Positions 11,543 through 25,253 are shown, numbered from the stretch's first letter. The stretch is DNA of 64,000 bases from Geosiphon pyriformis (GCA_016748015.1 JAAOMT010000135.1:699326-763325), one strand, 5' to 3'. Numbers and translations are program-made. The notes: generated from the sequence alone by a model not told the origin.

Positions 11543-11932
11543 CTTTTGTTTGGAGTGGCAACATAAAAAAATTGACTGTCTTAGAATAGACTTTGTAATA
11601 GCCTGGTAAAAAAAGGAAGCTCCTCCTAAGTTTTGAATATTAACGTTATCTTGGTAGCTTACCAGAAAAACAAAAAGACAACACCAGATCCTAACAACTG
11701 CACTTGTTAGTATAGAGAAGAAAGCTTACATTTGTGGAAAACATTGCACTCAATAAAAGACAAACTCTGTGTCTTATAATCAAAGAACTCAAATGAGTAA
11801 ATTCACATCCAGGAATAGATCTTCAGAGATTGATAACACTGACACAGTGGAAAAAGCAAACAATCTTAAAAGATAACCCAAAAATAAAGCACCAAACATT
11901 ACCATCATACCTCACCAAGTTTACCTATAATA
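10792..11932 (+). repeat. E1 3' LTR
   Basis: Begins TGTTACCCAAG. The final CA has become TA. Contains about 7 copies of the 20-bp repeat (10891-11030), a TATA-like box (11067) and an N-containing poly-T. From 11541 to 11918 it aligns without indels to 1261-1638 and differs only by transitions. Confidence 0.9.
11413..11475. other. Assembly gap (63 N) inside LTR poly-T
   Basis: N stretch flanked by T homopolymers at the position homologous to the gap in the 5' LTR. Confidence 0.99.
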
Positions 11933-11936
11933 TTGA

Positions 11937-14900
11937 GAAGCATACCAAGTTTCCTGGGCTGATGCTGACCATGACAAATTACTGCCAATACCATTATGAG
12001 ACAACAAAGGAAAGGAAAAAAGAGAAAAAAAATCTACCTGGAAAACCAACCAAAGTTATTGAAATAATAATGACCAAAGCAAGTAGCCACCAATTTAGAC
12101 TTGGGAAGAAAAAGGGAAAAAAAAGAAAAAGAAAAAGAATCAGCACCAGCCATTATCTTCACTTATATACTATATATCTACTTTCTATCACAACAGTCTA
12201 ACTATTGCCAACCAAAACTAGTATGCATTAATTGTGGCAAGAAATTGTTATCAATAGGTGTATGCTGTGATGATAATGATAAATATCCTACTGCAACCAA
12301 GTTTTACTACTGCCCATGCATTCTGGAATGGTTTAGAAGACCAAAAAGACAAAGAAAATGGAACAACAAACTTTGTCTAGCCTGTAAAACAATCTTGCCT
12401 AATGAAGGAATGTGGAATGACATTTCTGAGCATAAAGGAACATGCAACAAAACATGTCAAAATACTATCCTAATAAACAACTGGGTATGCAAAAGAACTT
12501 CAATTAACAATACATGGAAAAGGGTGCTGTGATGACTGAAAAAATATTTTCATGATAAACATAAGATCTAAAGAATAGTAAGTACAAAAGCAGAAGGTAT
12601 AACAACCAGTAAACTACTGAAAATCAAAAACAACCCCTTATTACTTCCTAAACCCAAATATGTTCAAACATTCAACATTTTTGGCAACATTGAGAATAAT
12701 TCCAAAGAATTTCATAAGCACTACCAATAACTGGCACTCACCAAAGAAGAGTAGGAACAACACTTGGAAGAAATCAACATCTAACTATGTGACCACTGTT
12801 TGATCTCATATGACTTTCAATTTTGTAATGAGTGTAACTTTATTTACAATCTACCACTACACATGATATATATAATCCTGGAAGAGAAAGAACCAATCAG
12901 CAGCTGTGCATCAGAATCGAAATCAACTTTCAATCCCAATTCAAACTTCAACAACAATGATGATAAAAATAATGATTCCAGCTCTATACAAATTAGCAAC
13001 AATAAAAACAACAATTCAGACTCAGATTTAAATCCTGAACAATACATTGCACTCCCTAATCTTACCAAGAAGCAGACTCTGAAATGGTTCAGTAATAATA
13101 ATAAAAACATTATGTCTGAACGTGTGCATAATATGGATACAGGATTTTATTTGAGATATCTGAGAAAAGATGCCATCAAATTGAAACCACATTCACACAT
13201 TTGCATTAATCTCAAAATAGCACTAAAAATCTCAGCAACAACATTGGTTCAACTAGCATCTAGAAATAGTTTAGCAAAAAAAGAAATCAACATTAGAGAA
13301 AGAATAATTGATGCAAAATATGTAAGAAATATTATTGTAATGCTACAAAATAACTCAGAAAAAACCTATGTTATAGAGCCAAATGAAAAGATAGCACAGG
13401 CAATATTTCTGCCTCTGGTTAAAATAACTCAATTAGTATTAGTGGGAAACAGGGAAAAATTAGGAATTACAGCTAAAGAGATACAGAGTTTTGGATTCAC
13501 AGATAAAATAGATGTATCAATTAATATAGCAGAGGAAAAAGTTGTTGACAAGAGAGAAATTATCTCCACCTGTTAATCAATTTTCATTCCACTATATGAC
13601 CAGTATATATTAGTCATAGAGAAAAAAGTAAAAGATCAGGTTCAAATTTTTGAAGCAGAAGCAACACTTTGTAAATTAAGAAAGATTGAATTAGTCAATT
13701 TACACATACCAGCCAAAAACCACCATCACATTAAAATTTCCATTTACAACAACATGGAAAACATCATTAAGATACCAAAAAGAACCACCATTGGATATTT
13801 AACCACTGAAATTGAAAACCAACTGCCAAACACCATTTCAAACTTTTTACAACTGTGCAGATATATAGATATCACATCTCAAACAATATATGGATGAGAA
13901 GAATATTATCTGCTTCAATCAGAACAATTAGAACAGATGAACTTGGAAAATCTAAACCCACTATAATATATGCAGCTTAAGATATTACTCAACAATTTCA
14001 ATAACATCTTTGCTAGTGAAAACGAATTTGGCAGAACCAACATAATTCAATACCAGATTAAGACTAAAGATGCAATGCCAATCAAACAAAGAACCTACTA
14101 AGTACCACCAGCCAGCCATAAGATCATTTGTCAAAAAATCAATTAGATGCTTAACAATAGGCTAATTTAGCTATCAATAAGTCCATAATTATCACCAGTA
14201 GTACTAGTCCATAAGAAAAATGAGAAAATCTGCTTTTGTGTAGATTACTAGAAACTGAATAGAGTAATAAAAAGAGATAGCTATCTGACTTCAAAGATCC
14301 AATAACTGTTCGATGCTTTTAAAGAAAAGAAATAGTTCTTAACTTTAGACTTAGACAGTAGTTACTGACAAGTAGCCATGAAACCAGAAGATAAAAAGAA
14401 AATGGCTTTTACGACTCAAGAAGAAAATTTTGAATTTGAAATAATATCATTTGGCTTGATGAATGTTTCTGCCATATTTCAATGGCTCATGGAAATTGTT
14501 TATACTAAACTGTCATAAAAATCAGTAGTTATATATCTGGATGACACCAATGTATTCTTCAAAACATTTGATGATCATTTGCACCATCTTCAACAAGTAT
14601 TTGAAAGACTAAGAAGAACTGGATTAAAATTAAATGCAACCAAGTGTTTCTTTGGAAAAACTGAACTCAAGTTTTTGGAACATGTTGTAAGCAAAGATAG
14701 TATCAAAACAGATTCAAATAAGATTAAGATTGTCAAAAACTTTTTAGTACCAAATAATCTTATGGAATTAAGAGCATTCTTGGAATTTGCTGGATACTAC
14801 CATCATTTTATCAAAATTTTTCCAAAATAGCTCAACTATTACACCAATTCCAAACAAAAAACACCAAATACAAATGAACTAAAATTCAACAAAAAGCTTT

Positions 14901-15335
14901 TAACATACTAAAAAGAAAACTTATTTAAGCTCTAGTATTAATCTATCTAAACCACAACAAACCATTTATCATTACCACTGATATATTAAGCTAAGCATTA
15001 AGAGCAGTACTATCTCAGAAAAAACCAGATAGAAAAGAATACCCAATAGTATATGCTAACTGCAGCTTAAGTCCAGCTAAAAAAACTATAGAACACCAGC
15101 ATTGGAACACTTAGCAATCTATTAGGCAGTCAAGAAATAGAAAGAATACTTGAGTCAAAAATTTGATATGTACACTAATTATAAAGGATTGACTTCAATC
15201 CAGAAGCAAGAATTTGGAGATAATTATTATGTCAGATAGAAAATAGAACTTTCACTATTTAACTATACAGTACATTACAAAAAAGAAAAAAAAAATGGAA
15301 ATGCCAATGGTTTGTTGCAAATAAAACAAATTTAA
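11937..15335 (+). pseudogene. E0 zinc modules, dUTPase, reverse transcriptase, RNase H (degraded)
   Basis: The frame through 12101 and 12800 has a first cysteine module (CINCGKKL at about 12226, YYCPC, CLAC, CNKTC) and a second (CDHC at about 12790, CNEC at about 12829), then a Ser/Asn-rich linker. dUTPase follows at about 13130-13520, with ASRNSLAKK, RIIDAKYVRNI and GFT at the last motif, so several catalytic positions are altered. RT is at about 14050-14830 with an intact YLDD box near 14540. A one-base deletion near 15090 shifts the frame inside RNase H. The frame ends at TAA 15333-15335 after KQI. Stops are mostly former CAA, CAG or TGG codons. Confidence 0.8.
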
Positions 15336-15366
15336 AAACATTTCAACCCAAAAATATAACAAAAAG

Positions 15367-16318
15367 ATGAATATACAAAAATACTAACAACTCCAATATT
15401 ATATAAATACCTAATTGTTTAAGAAAAAATTATCTCAAAAGGAACAAAACAACATAAAACAGCAATTAAAATATTTTATCAACCATCAAAATATACTTTA
15501 CCAAAAAAACAAAAAAAATCTAGATCAGCCAATCAGAGTAATTATGGAACCAGAGAAAGAGACAATATTATTTAACATGCACTTAAATCCAACAGCAGGA
15601 CATTTTTATAAAGAAGCAACCATAGAAAAAATTAGAAAAAGATATTATTGGCTATTTATGTATCCAGACATTATTCAATATGTTTAAAATTGTGATGCTT
15701 ATTAGAGAAAAGGAGGAACAAAACCCAATAAACCATTGAGACCAATCAAAGTGGAACAACTATTCAATTGTATTGGAATTGACTTAGTTGGACCATTAAT
15801 AATTACCAGCAAAAGCAACAGATATATTGCAGTAGCTATGAACTATTTCACAAAATGGCCAGAAGCAAAAGCCATTCAAAGAGCAGATGCAGAATCTATT
15901 GCTGAATTTGTTCATCAAGATTTGATTTGTTAACACAGATGCTCAAAAGAATTACTATCTAACTAAGGAACTCATTTTGTAAATAGAACATAAGCAGAAT
16001 TAAGCCAAAAATTTGGAATAAAAAGACCATTATTATTATTATACCATCTATAAATAAATGGGTTAATTGAAAGATTTAACAGAACATTGTGTAAAGCAAT
16101 TGCCAAAATTAGCCAAGAAAATCAGGATGAATAGGATTTGTTTATACCATCAGTATTATTTGCTTATTGAACAATAAAACAAGATGCTACACAAGTAACA
16201 CTATTTGAATTAATATACAGTAGAACAGCAACATTACCAATTAAGATAGAAGTCAAAACATATTTAACAGAACCAATAACAGAAGAGAATTTTCAAAAAA
16301 CATTGTTAAGAAAAACAT
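15367..16318 (+). pseudogene. E0 integrase ORF, N-terminal part (cut by E2)
   Basis: Starts at MNIQKY, in the +1 frame relative to RNase H and 31 nt after its stop. Carries the H2C2 finger (AGHFYKEAT, about 15597, through CDAY), GIDLVGPL near 15775 and the Glu in IERFNRT near 16065. The second Asp site is followed by a stop. The sequence breaks at 16318 where E2 inserted and continues at 26269. Confidence 0.8.
16315..16318 (+). repeat. Left target duplication ACAT of E2
   Basis: Repeated at 26265-26268. Joining the flanks with one copy restores the E0 integrase reading (RKNI/TYNLIETLENK), as in E3 near 41282. Confidence 0.9.
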
Positions 16319-17309
16319 TGTTACCAGAGGTTTTTGGTCTCTTTTCTTAAATGTTGTTAATATCTGTTTGTTGTAAATTCACGTTTTCTAGAAGTAGTTG
16401 GATCTCCAGTAACTGAATTTATTTTCAAATTATAGGAGATAATTTGACTTGCTGGGCTTATAAGTGGAATGGCCAATTTCATGCCAGTTACTTTATGTAG
16501 TTACATTGTAGTAAATGTCAACTCTTTCCCAGGAATTGCTTGTTTGGAAGCTTACTAAAATGTGTAGTTACTTTGCTGTGAAAGTCAACTCTTTTACAGG
16601 AATTTTGTCTGTAGGCTACCCTAATGATTGTAATAAGAAAAAAAAGAAAAATAAAAGAATTGTAAAAAAAATAGAATTCTGTCAGAGAAAACGTTTTCTA
16701 TCCAGACCTGGAGTCACTAACAGTTTTACTAAAATTGGTAACTAATTAATTTCAAAATGTTAGTTGAGTTTTGGGAATTTTCCAAGTGCAATAATTAAAG
16801 AATTTGGTTTTTTGAATTTATTTGATATTTATTTCTTTTTGTGTGTATAAGAAGGGTTCTAAGTAATAAATCTAAAGTAAGATACATTTTTTTGGAGAAA
16901 AAAACTCTTCTTTTATACAACTTGTTGTAGTACTAGTTTATGAACTTGCACTTTTTTTCTTTGCTTAAATTTTGGCAAACTAAAGATACATTTTGATAAA
17001 CTACAAGTTATTTTGCTAAACTATTGATTAATTTGGGTGAATTATTCATAATTTTGGCGAATTTCTATAAATTTTGGCAAATTTTATATAAATTTCGGTG
17101 AATTTCAGAATGTTACAAAGTTCAGGGTATTGTGTAATTTGATCATTTTATTTTCTGTTGTACTAATTGGATTATTAATTAAATCATAATATGTAATAAA
17201 TTGATTAAATAATAAGTAATAATTTGAATTGATATTAACATATTAATTAATAATAGGAATTATAAGAATAATTTTATGCTAATTAATAGCTAAAATTCTA
17301 CTGGTAACA
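16319..17309 (-). repeat. E2 3' LTR
   Basis: Plus-strand ends are TGTTACCAGAGG and CTGGTAACA. Near-identical to 25272-26264 and homologous to 56011-56990. It contains several short repeats of the type AATTTYGGCGAATTT at about 17020-17110. Confidence 0.93.
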
Positions 17310-17996
17310 TAACCTTCTCCTCAATACTGAGGTCCGTTGAAGTCCAAGCACTATCTGTAATGTCAAGATAGTGGTCCAAGATGATTGAAGTGATTTGCTC
17401 TGAAAATTGTTGAAATTTTAGTTCTGTGAGCTTTCTAATATATTGTATTTTTAATGGTTGAAATATTGGGCTTTGTAGGACGTGTTCACAAGTATTAAAC
17501 AAGTTATAGAGTCTAAGAGCTGCTCTAAGTTTGTAGCAAGTGTTTGTTGATCCAGCTGTTGTCTTGAATTCATTGTGAATTTGTTTTGTATGGCTTCTGG
17601 GATGGTATTTGTTGCTTCAAGTTCTAGTTTTCGTTTATAAAGTGTTTTTCCAATGCAGAAATATTTAAATATAAGGGTATGTTCATTGTTCTGTTCATTA
17701 AGTAATAGTAGAAGTTTTTGTTGTATTGTGGCATTTGGCGGAATGTCCATAGGGGCAGATAAAAAGTTTTCTTTTAGTGCTTGCTTCAAAAGTTTTGGTA
17801 ATCTATTTTCAGAATAACTTCTTGTTTTTTTTTTATAGGGGTGGTAGTTCTGAGAATTATTTACTACTGGGGCTGTGATTTCTTTCTGAATGTAATTAAT
17901 TTGACTTCCATTAATCATTATGGATAAGTCAGGAAGTGTTTTTAAGACTAACATTAATTTTTGGAATATTTGTTGAATATTTTAGGGAATAATCAT
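17290..17996 (-). pseudogene. E2 ORF3, unknown protein
   Basis: Starts at MIIP in the same position as the intact E6 ORF3. It has an early stop (CAA to TAA at about codon 5) and a frame slip near 17500. The remainder reads through PPNATIQQKLLLLL and the C-terminal block IQYIRKLTELKFQQFSEQI. The last bases run into the 3' LTR. Function is unknown; the pattern of mostly polar, helix-prone sequence is shared with all other ORF3 copies. Confidence 0.65.
17310..17325 (-). promoter_or_regulatory. E2 polypurine tract
   Basis: Minus-strand reading ATTGAGGAGAAGGTTA abuts the 3' LTR. Confidence 0.75.
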
Positions 17997-18147
17997 AATA
18001 AAATTGACTAATTAATGAAAAGGAAGAATAAAGAAAAATATTTTTGGGTCTGGGGTTTTATTTGTTTTTGGGTTTTGGTGTTTTGTAATTATTTATTATT
18101 TTTGTTTTTTGTGTGTTATTAAAAGATTATTGTAAAATTATGTTGAA

Positions 18148-19533
18148 TTAAGTGTTCAAGTTTGGTTGTTGTTCTATTATAATTATTGGTTTTAAATTTC
18201 GGGGAATATCCTCAGAATTAATTAAAGGAGAATGTATACCAATTTGTAGAATTAATGATTCAGGATTGTTTCTGAAATGGTAGTGTTTCAATCTATCCCT
18301 ATGTGCAACTTTTGATAGTATCTTGTCATCAAGTCTTAACTTATATGATTTATTGCCTAAAATTTTGTGAATATAAAATGGTCCATCCCATTTGTTTTCA
18401 AATTTTCCACTTCATTGTTTTTCAGCCTTAGTTCTGTATAAGAGAATTTTATTTTCAATTTTAAATTCGTTGGTTATGGGTGGTAATTTGTTGTCATGTT
18501 TTTCTTTTTGTTGAGTTTAGGAATGTTCAATATGAGTTGCTGCTATCCTTCTTTTTCTTTCTAGTATACTAAGAAGAGTGTAGGCCCTTCTTTGGAGTGT
18601 TTTTTGAAAGTTCTCTTCATTAATTGGTTGTACAGAATATGTTTTTACTGTGAAATTAATTGGTAATGTTACTGTCTTTCCATAAGTAAGATCAAATAGT
18701 ATGTGTTTTGTAGTATCTTGTTTTAGTGTTCTGTATGCTAGTAACACTAATAGAATAAAGACATCCCATTTCTGTTCAAAGTCTGTTGAGACTTTGGCTA
18801 GAGATTCACACAATGTTCTGTTGAAACGTTTTACAAGTTCATTTGTTTAAAAGTAATAAGGTGATGATAAAGGTCTTTTGACATTGAATTGTTCACAAAT
18901 TTCTTGTATCAAGTTGTTCACAAAATGTGTTTTTTGATCAGATAAGAGTTCAATTGGGCATCCATGTCTACAGATAATGTCTTCATAGATGAAATTTGCT
19001 ACTGATTTTGCATCTGCTCTTTGGATGACTCTAGCTTTAGGCCATTTGGTGAGATAATCTACTGCAACTGCAATATAATGATTTCCTTGGATTGTAATAG
19101 ATAATGGTCTAACTAAATCAATTCCAACTCTGTCAAAAGGTTGTCCAACTTTGATTGGATTTAAAAATTCTGTGGGGCAAGTTTCTCCTCTTTTTTGATA
19201 ACTATCACAAGATTCTATATATTGTTAAATGTCTTTTTGCATATGAGGCCAAAAATAATGTTCAAGAGTTCTTTGAATTGTTTTATCTCTTCCCAAGTGT
19301 GCTGAAGAAGAATCTGTGTGCATGTTATATAGAATTGTTTCTTTTTCATTTTCCTGTACTAATCTGAGTGGTTGGTTTGAGTTTTTACAATTTTTGTAAT
19401 AGATTTTGTTGTGGTGTATAAAATATTGTTTGGCTTGGTGTTGTAATCGATGTTTTTCACTTGGAGACCAATTTTCTGGCATGGTGAGAGTCTCCAAATA
19501 GTTTTTAATGTTGTTGTAGTTTTCTGGATCCAT
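18148..19533 (-). pseudogene. E2 integrase ORF (separate)
   Basis: Starts MDPENYNN, +1 relative to the RNase H frame and 67 nt after its stop at 19603-19601. It contains the H2C2 finger (AHLGRDKT ... CDSYQ), GIDLVRPL, LLSDQKTHF and a third site that reads VKRFNRT, so the catalytic Glu is Lys. The GPF module (KWDGPFYIHKI) and a conserved tail ending EQQPNLNT follow. Several former Gln/Trp codons are stops. I see no chromodomain. Confidence 0.85.
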
Positions 19534-19600
19534 TATTGTTGATTTTGTTGTTTGTTCTGTTGTTAAGTTTGTTGGTGTTTTGTTGGTGTTGATGTTAGTA

Positions 19601-22600
19601 TTAATATTGTCTCATTCTTGAGAGGCTATTAACATTGGTGTGTAGTTTTCCTGGTTTGTGATGTACAATGTATTTGTAGTCTGCTAGGAAGTCATTTCAT
19701 TAAGACTGTTTGGCACTTTGTTCAGTTTTCTTTTTATTAAGCCATTTAAGGCCAATATTGTCAGTTATTATGTCAAATTCTTTTCCATTCTTCAGGTATT
19801 GTTGAAAGTGTTTGAGAGCCCAGATAACTACAGCAGCTTCTAGTTCAGTTGAATCATATTTGAGTTCTGTTGGTTTGAGTGTTCTACTAGCATAAGCAAT
19901 GACTTGTTCCTGGCCATTTTCATCCAATTGTAATAAGATAGCACCAAATACTATGTGTGAAGCATTAATGGCTAATTAAAACCGTTTGTTAAAGTCTGGG
20001 TAAACAAGAACTGGGGCTGTTATCAATTTTGTTTTGAAAGTTTCAAAAGCTTTTTGTTGTTTTTCAGTCCATTTGTATGGTATGTTTTTGTTGATAAGAT
20101 AATTGAGTGGTTTGGCAATTTCTGAGAATTTTTTTATGAATTTTTGATAGTAAGAGGCTAATCCTACAAATCCTTGTAGTTCTGTGGTATTTCTGGGAGT
20201 TTGAAAGTTTTTGACAGCACTGATTGTTCCTGGATTTGGTTTGACTCCATCTTTACTAACTATGTGTCCAAGAAAGATCAAGCTTGTTTTTCCAAAGTGA
20301 CATTTTCTCAATGTTTAGCTTTAGTCCTGTTTTTTGTAATCATTGAAAAACTTCTCGCAGGTGGATAAGGTGGGCTTCAAAGCTTGATGAGTATACATTA
20401 GTGTCATCAAGATAGACAACTACTGATTGCTATAAGAGTCCTTTATATACAACATCCATAAGTTGCTGGAATGTTGCTGGTGCATTGCAGAGTCCAAAAA
20501 GCATAACATTGAACTCATAGTTTCCTCCCTGGGTGGTAAATGCTGTTTTGGGTCGGTCTTTTGGGTCCATTTCGACTTGCCAGTATCTACTTTTTAAGTA
20601 TAAAGTTAAGAAGAACTTGGCTTTTCCTAAAGCATCTAGCATGTCATCAATTCTTGGAAGAGGGTAGGCATCTCCAATTGTCACACTGTTCAATTGGCAA
20701 TAGTCAACACAAAATCTGATTTTTCCATTTTTTTTTTTGACAAGGACTACTGGTAAGGCCCAAGAACTTCTTGATGGTTGAATCAATCTGTTATTAAGCA
20801 TTCTCTGGACTTCTTCTCTGATGAATTGGTGGCTGGCAGGTGGCACTCTGTAAGCTTGCTAATGTTTTGGTGGAGCATCTTCTGTATGGATCTGATGTTA
20901 AACCATATCCGTTTTTCTCAGGTTATTGTTGTCTTTTGCAAATATATCTACAAATTCAGCTATTAATTGTTTCAATTGTCTTTGTTGTTGAGGTTCTAAA
21001 GAACCCATGTTGATTTGAGAGAGTTTTTCTTCCAAAAAGTGGTAGTTTTCAGTAGTGGGAATAATATTTGGATTTGGGAGTAGAGTGTGTCTTACAATTT
21101 CGATGAAATTAGAGACAATTTGAGGGTTTTCATCTTGAAAAATATTGCTGTGTATAATTCCAATCTCTAATTTGTTTAATAAGACAATAGAGTAATTATC
21201 GGGGTTGTAGAATGTAACTTGAAATTTTTTCACTCCTTTAGGAATATAAACATTTGGAATTGAGATTTCATGCTTCAAACAGATTTGTTTATTGGATTCA
21301 AAGATTTGTTGTGTAGTGGTGAGTTTTGAGCAAGTGTAAATTTCGTGATATTCTCCAAAAGGTGAAATGGTAATTGGCTGGAGAAGTTGAAAAATCTGGT
21401 GAGATTCATTTTGTGTATTAAGAGCTATGTTTACTGGAACTGTAAATCATCTAGTTAACCCAAAACCTTGAGTTTCTCTTTCACTTTTTCCCAATTGTTC
21501 TCTGTTGTTAACTGATTGTAAACCTGAAATGTTGATTAAAAGTAGGTAAATTGCTTGGGCAATTTTTTCTGCATGCTTAATTTTAAATGGTTTTTCAGTT
21601 TCATTCTGTAGCATGATGGTGATGTCTCCAATGTATTTTGCATCTATAACTCCTCTTCTAATGTTAATTCCTTTGCTTGCTAATGATGATCTGGATGCAA
21701 TTTGAACCATTGCTCCAGGTAAAATTTCAAGAGTGATTTTGAGATTGATTTTTGTCAAGGACTTTGGCTGGAGAATCAAAGTATCTTTTCCTGGATATCT
21801 TAGATCATATCCTGCATCAATTTCGTGTGCTTTTTCTGGTCTGATTCCTTGGTCCTGGTTGTCAAAATATTTAAGTTCTAAAAGTGGTTGGTTTTCAAGA
21901 AGATAGATGGGTGTGGTTGTAATTTCTTCTTTTGTTTCCAGTTTTCCAAATTCAATTTCATCCTGGTCATTTTCACTGGGTAAAGAAATGCTAAGAGCAT
22001 AGCATTCTGGACACCATTTGTCATCACAAGGCATGATACATTCTTTGCACAATTGAATGTTTATTTGCTCTAATCGTTGAATTTGAGCTTCTTGGGTTGG
22101 ATATGTATGGCTTGCCATTTGGTGGTAGGTTTCTACTTCATCTTCATAATTAAATCTGGTTAATTCTATAGTATACTCAATGTATTCAGCTTCTTTCATT
22201 TGGTGAACATCTTTTTGAGTGGCTCTATTGATTAATGCTATTGCTAAGTCAAAAATCATTTCAGCATCATGTAGATAATGGTAGAGTTTGTTGAAAGCAT
22301 TGTTGTATGCTGCATTAAAAGGTGTTTCTTTGTGGACTTTCTCTGATATCCACAAGGCATATTAGCAGGTTTGATTACAAACTTCTCTTCTCATTGCTAC
22401 ATCAATCCAATTGTATTCTTCTGATAGCATTTCTTTACAAGTAAGGCAAAGAGTTTTGTCCCATTTTCCACTTCTTTTTGGAGATCCAAATCGTTCTCTA
22501 TGGCATGCCTTGTAGAAGTAGCAGGTGCAAGTTTCATATTTCTCTTCTGGGAAAATACAGGCTCCCATAAATGAAAGCTTTTTTTTACAATCTTTGCATT

Positions 22601-25226
22601 TCAGTGGAATGTATGGTGGTTCTTTTCATGGTTCTGGTGTAGAATACCAAACTTTTTTTTATCCTCTTGTTTCCTCAAAAATTTCTTGTTCTGTTTCTTC
22701 AGCCCAATTGGATGCTGATCTAAGAGCCATATAGGTTTTAGTGATTGGTATTTCTTTCTCTTCCTCAAATTCAAATGCTGGAGCTTTTTCTGATTGTTTG
22801 TTAAAGGTACCACAGATTGCAGGTACTATGGTATATTGTCCTTGGTATGAGATTTTAAGTTCCTAAGTTTTCCAGTTCAGATTTGCATTGGCTTTAAGAA
22901 GCCAATCATTTTCGACTAAAGCTTGGTATTGAGGTGTATTCATAACGAGAACTTTAACTGGAATGATGATTCCATCAATTGTAAAGGGAAAATTATCAAT
23001 TTCTCCTACTGGAGTCTTTTTCATACCATCAGCTGTGACAATAACTGTTTGGGCTGGTCTGTCTACATTTTATTTGAGTTGTTGCATCAGCTGGTAAGTA
23101 ATGATACTTCCAGCTAATCCACTATCTAAGATTAAGTGAATGGGTTTTCCTTCCACTGTAGCTTCTGTGTACATAGCAGTAATTGCTTTCTGTTCATTGA
23201 CTGCTGCATTACTAAGCAAAAATGGTGATTCATTTGCTTCAAATTCAAATGGAAATATATCTAACAAATTGGCATTTTGGGCAATTTGAGCTGGTAGAAT
23301 AGTGTGATTGGAAAAGTTTGATCTTGGTGCTGCAGCTCTATTTTTAGAAAGTGCAGTTTGTTGAAAATCCGATTCTTCTGACATTGTTAAATAACTTGGT
23401 TGTGTGTATAAATGGTTTGGTCTTTGCTGACCAGAATTTCGAAAGATCAACTGGTTGTTTGGGTTGATTCTGGTGTTATTATTACTGAATTGATTTTGTG
23501 GTGTGAATTGGTTATGTTGAACTAATCTTCTGGCTGGTACTTAATATTGTTGAATGGGTGGTGTTTGATATTGCTGAATAGGTAAAGATTGCTAATATTG
23601 TTGCTGCAATGGTTGTGAAGCTGGTTGATAATAACTGTTTTGATTTTGTGGTCTTGGTGAATAATAAGTTGGTAATGAAGGTTGGTAATAAGATTGTTGT
23701 GACAAAGAGTAACATTGATTACTCCTGTTTTGTTGGTCTCTTTGTAATTTCCTACAATCTCGTTTTTAGTGTTCTGGAATTCCACAATAATGACAATTTT
23801 GAGGTTGGTTGTTGGATGGTAGTTCAAAGTTGTTTTGGTTGTGTCGCTGTGGTGGTTGATATCTTTGTGGCTGTTGCTGCTGTTGTTATTGATTCATGAA
23901 GTAGTTTTCAATCTTCTTTGTGAGTTGATCTATCTTTTCTTCAGCTGCTGAGCTGGTTTTTCTAATTGCTAGATTGACAAGTTTGGTGTGATTTGTTTCT
24001 TTTATTGTCATTTCATAGTTCTTTGCATGTTTAATGGCAGTTGCTAAGTCTGTTGGTACGTGTGGACAAACTTTCTTAATCAGCTTGTCTTTTAATCCTG
24101 CTATAAACTGATTTAGAATTTGAGCATCAGAATAGTAGTCATTGGTTTCCAATTGTCAAATTCGTCTAAGAAGTTTATTGAATCTCCCAAGATAGGTCAT
24201 AACAGTTTCAGATGTTTCTTGTTTGATATTGCAAAAGTGATTCTGGAGAGTGATAAAAGTATTGTTGTCTATGAATTGTTGTAGGAAAGTATTTTTGAAT
24301 GCTTGCCAGTCTTCAAATAGTTCTTCTAAGTTTTCAAACCATTCTCCTGCAGTTTCTTGGAGAAAGTATAGAATTGCTTTGAGCATTCTTGTTGCATTTC
24401 AACTATTTGCATCTCCTGCTTTTTGAATTTTGTTGAGCCATTCTTAAGGACTGGTATCATTATCTTCACCTGTGAATTCTGGAATCTTTGCAATATAAGC
24501 AGTTGCCATTTCCTCTTCGTTTTTTGTGACTTTTCCTTGTTTTGATTCAGTTTTTTCACTTTCCAAATTTTCTGAATGATCACTTTCATTTTTCTACAAG
24601 TATTTAATAATATTGGTGCTTGTTGATATAGGTTCTTGCTGTTGAGTAGAATTTCTAGGTGACTGAAAATCTTCTGGTCTGGAGAAACAGTTAAGTGGTG
24701 AATTTGGTGTTTGTGGTCAAGCAAGTGAAATTGGAAATGGTGTAATAAAAAGTGGTAATTTGACACTGGTTTCTTGTTCAGGTGTTTGCAAGTGTTTGGC
24801 AGTTGTTTTTTGTAGTGTTAGAGTGTTTGGAGTGATTCTTAAATATTGCTTCAATTTTTGTTTGCCTTTGTTGCTTGTTTCTGTCTTTGATTCAAAGTCA
24901 ATAGAGTATTGAGACTGTACTGGATATTTTTCTTCACAATACTTGATAATGTTATAATTGAGTTCTTGAAAATAGGTGGCAAGTGTTTCACTGTTAAGGT
25001 CTTCAGTTCCCAATCGTGAATAGTGCATTAGATTGTTGTAAAGATTGCTTCTAACTTCTGAAATGTTGTAATTTCCAAGAAGATAATTGTTGATGTGGTT
25101 TTCAATGTATTGGTAAAGTGTTTTTTCAACAATTTCAATTCCGTCTGGGATGTTAAATCTCTGCTTGCAATGGGTGTAAATTGACTGGTAATACTCTAGA
25201 GTTGTTGTGTCTGGTGTGGTTGCCAC
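19601..25226 (-). pseudogene. E2 Gag-Pol (Gag, protease, zinc modules, dUTPase, RT, RNase H)
   Basis: ATG at 25226 lies 46 nt inside the 5' LTR. One frame runs through the Gag N-domain and the capsid (24520-23890, with WLNKIQKAGD and FLQETAGEWFENL). It continues through a CCHC knuckle (about 23800), the protease DSG (about 23125) and the first cysteine module (22600-22370). The second cysteine module (CKEC ... CPEC, about 22060-22000) and dUTPase (21830-21450: DAGYDLRY, SRSSLAS, VIDAKYIGDI, GFGLTR) follow. RT (20850-20330) has an intact YLDD box. A one-base insertion near 20310 shifts RNase H into the next frame. The frame then ends after RMRQY. In-frame stops are almost all CAG/CAA or TGG derived. 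Intact length would be about 1,870 codons. Confidence 0.88.
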
Positions 25227-25253
25227 TTTGAAGTTGTTATTGCTGTGTTATTT

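Larger units (their letters stand above)
537..11932 (+). mobile_element. E1: Ty3/gypsy retrotransposon with both LTRs, inserted in E0
   Basis: Flanked by LTRs of about 1.1 kb and a 4-bp duplication. Internal order is gag, protease, zinc modules (interrupted by a solo LTR), dUTPase, RT, RNase H, a separate integrase ORF and ORF3. A TGG-starting primer-binding candidate begins at 1655. A purine tract lies at about 10776-10791. The two LTRs differ by about 16 percent in the part I aligned, all transitions, so the copy is old or was hypermutated. No intact ORF spans a whole protein. Confidence 0.92.

Noticed and set aside
18148-19533. Chromodomain at the integrase C-terminus
   Set aside because: The C-terminal region shows a GPF module and a short tail. 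I see no aromatic-cage pattern after it in E2, E3 or E6.
23609-23899. Val-rich + strand ORFs at 23609-23899, 63046-63279 and 63183-63509
   Set aside because: Antisense of the Gln/Tyr/Pro-rich Gag linker in E2 and E6. The repeats of Val and Gly come from that linker.
24326-24766. 146-codon minus-strand ORF in E2 gag
   Set aside because: It overlaps in another frame the real Gag capsid frame, which carries the conserved capsid motifs. The ORF has low-complexity Lys/Asn/Gln content and no motif.
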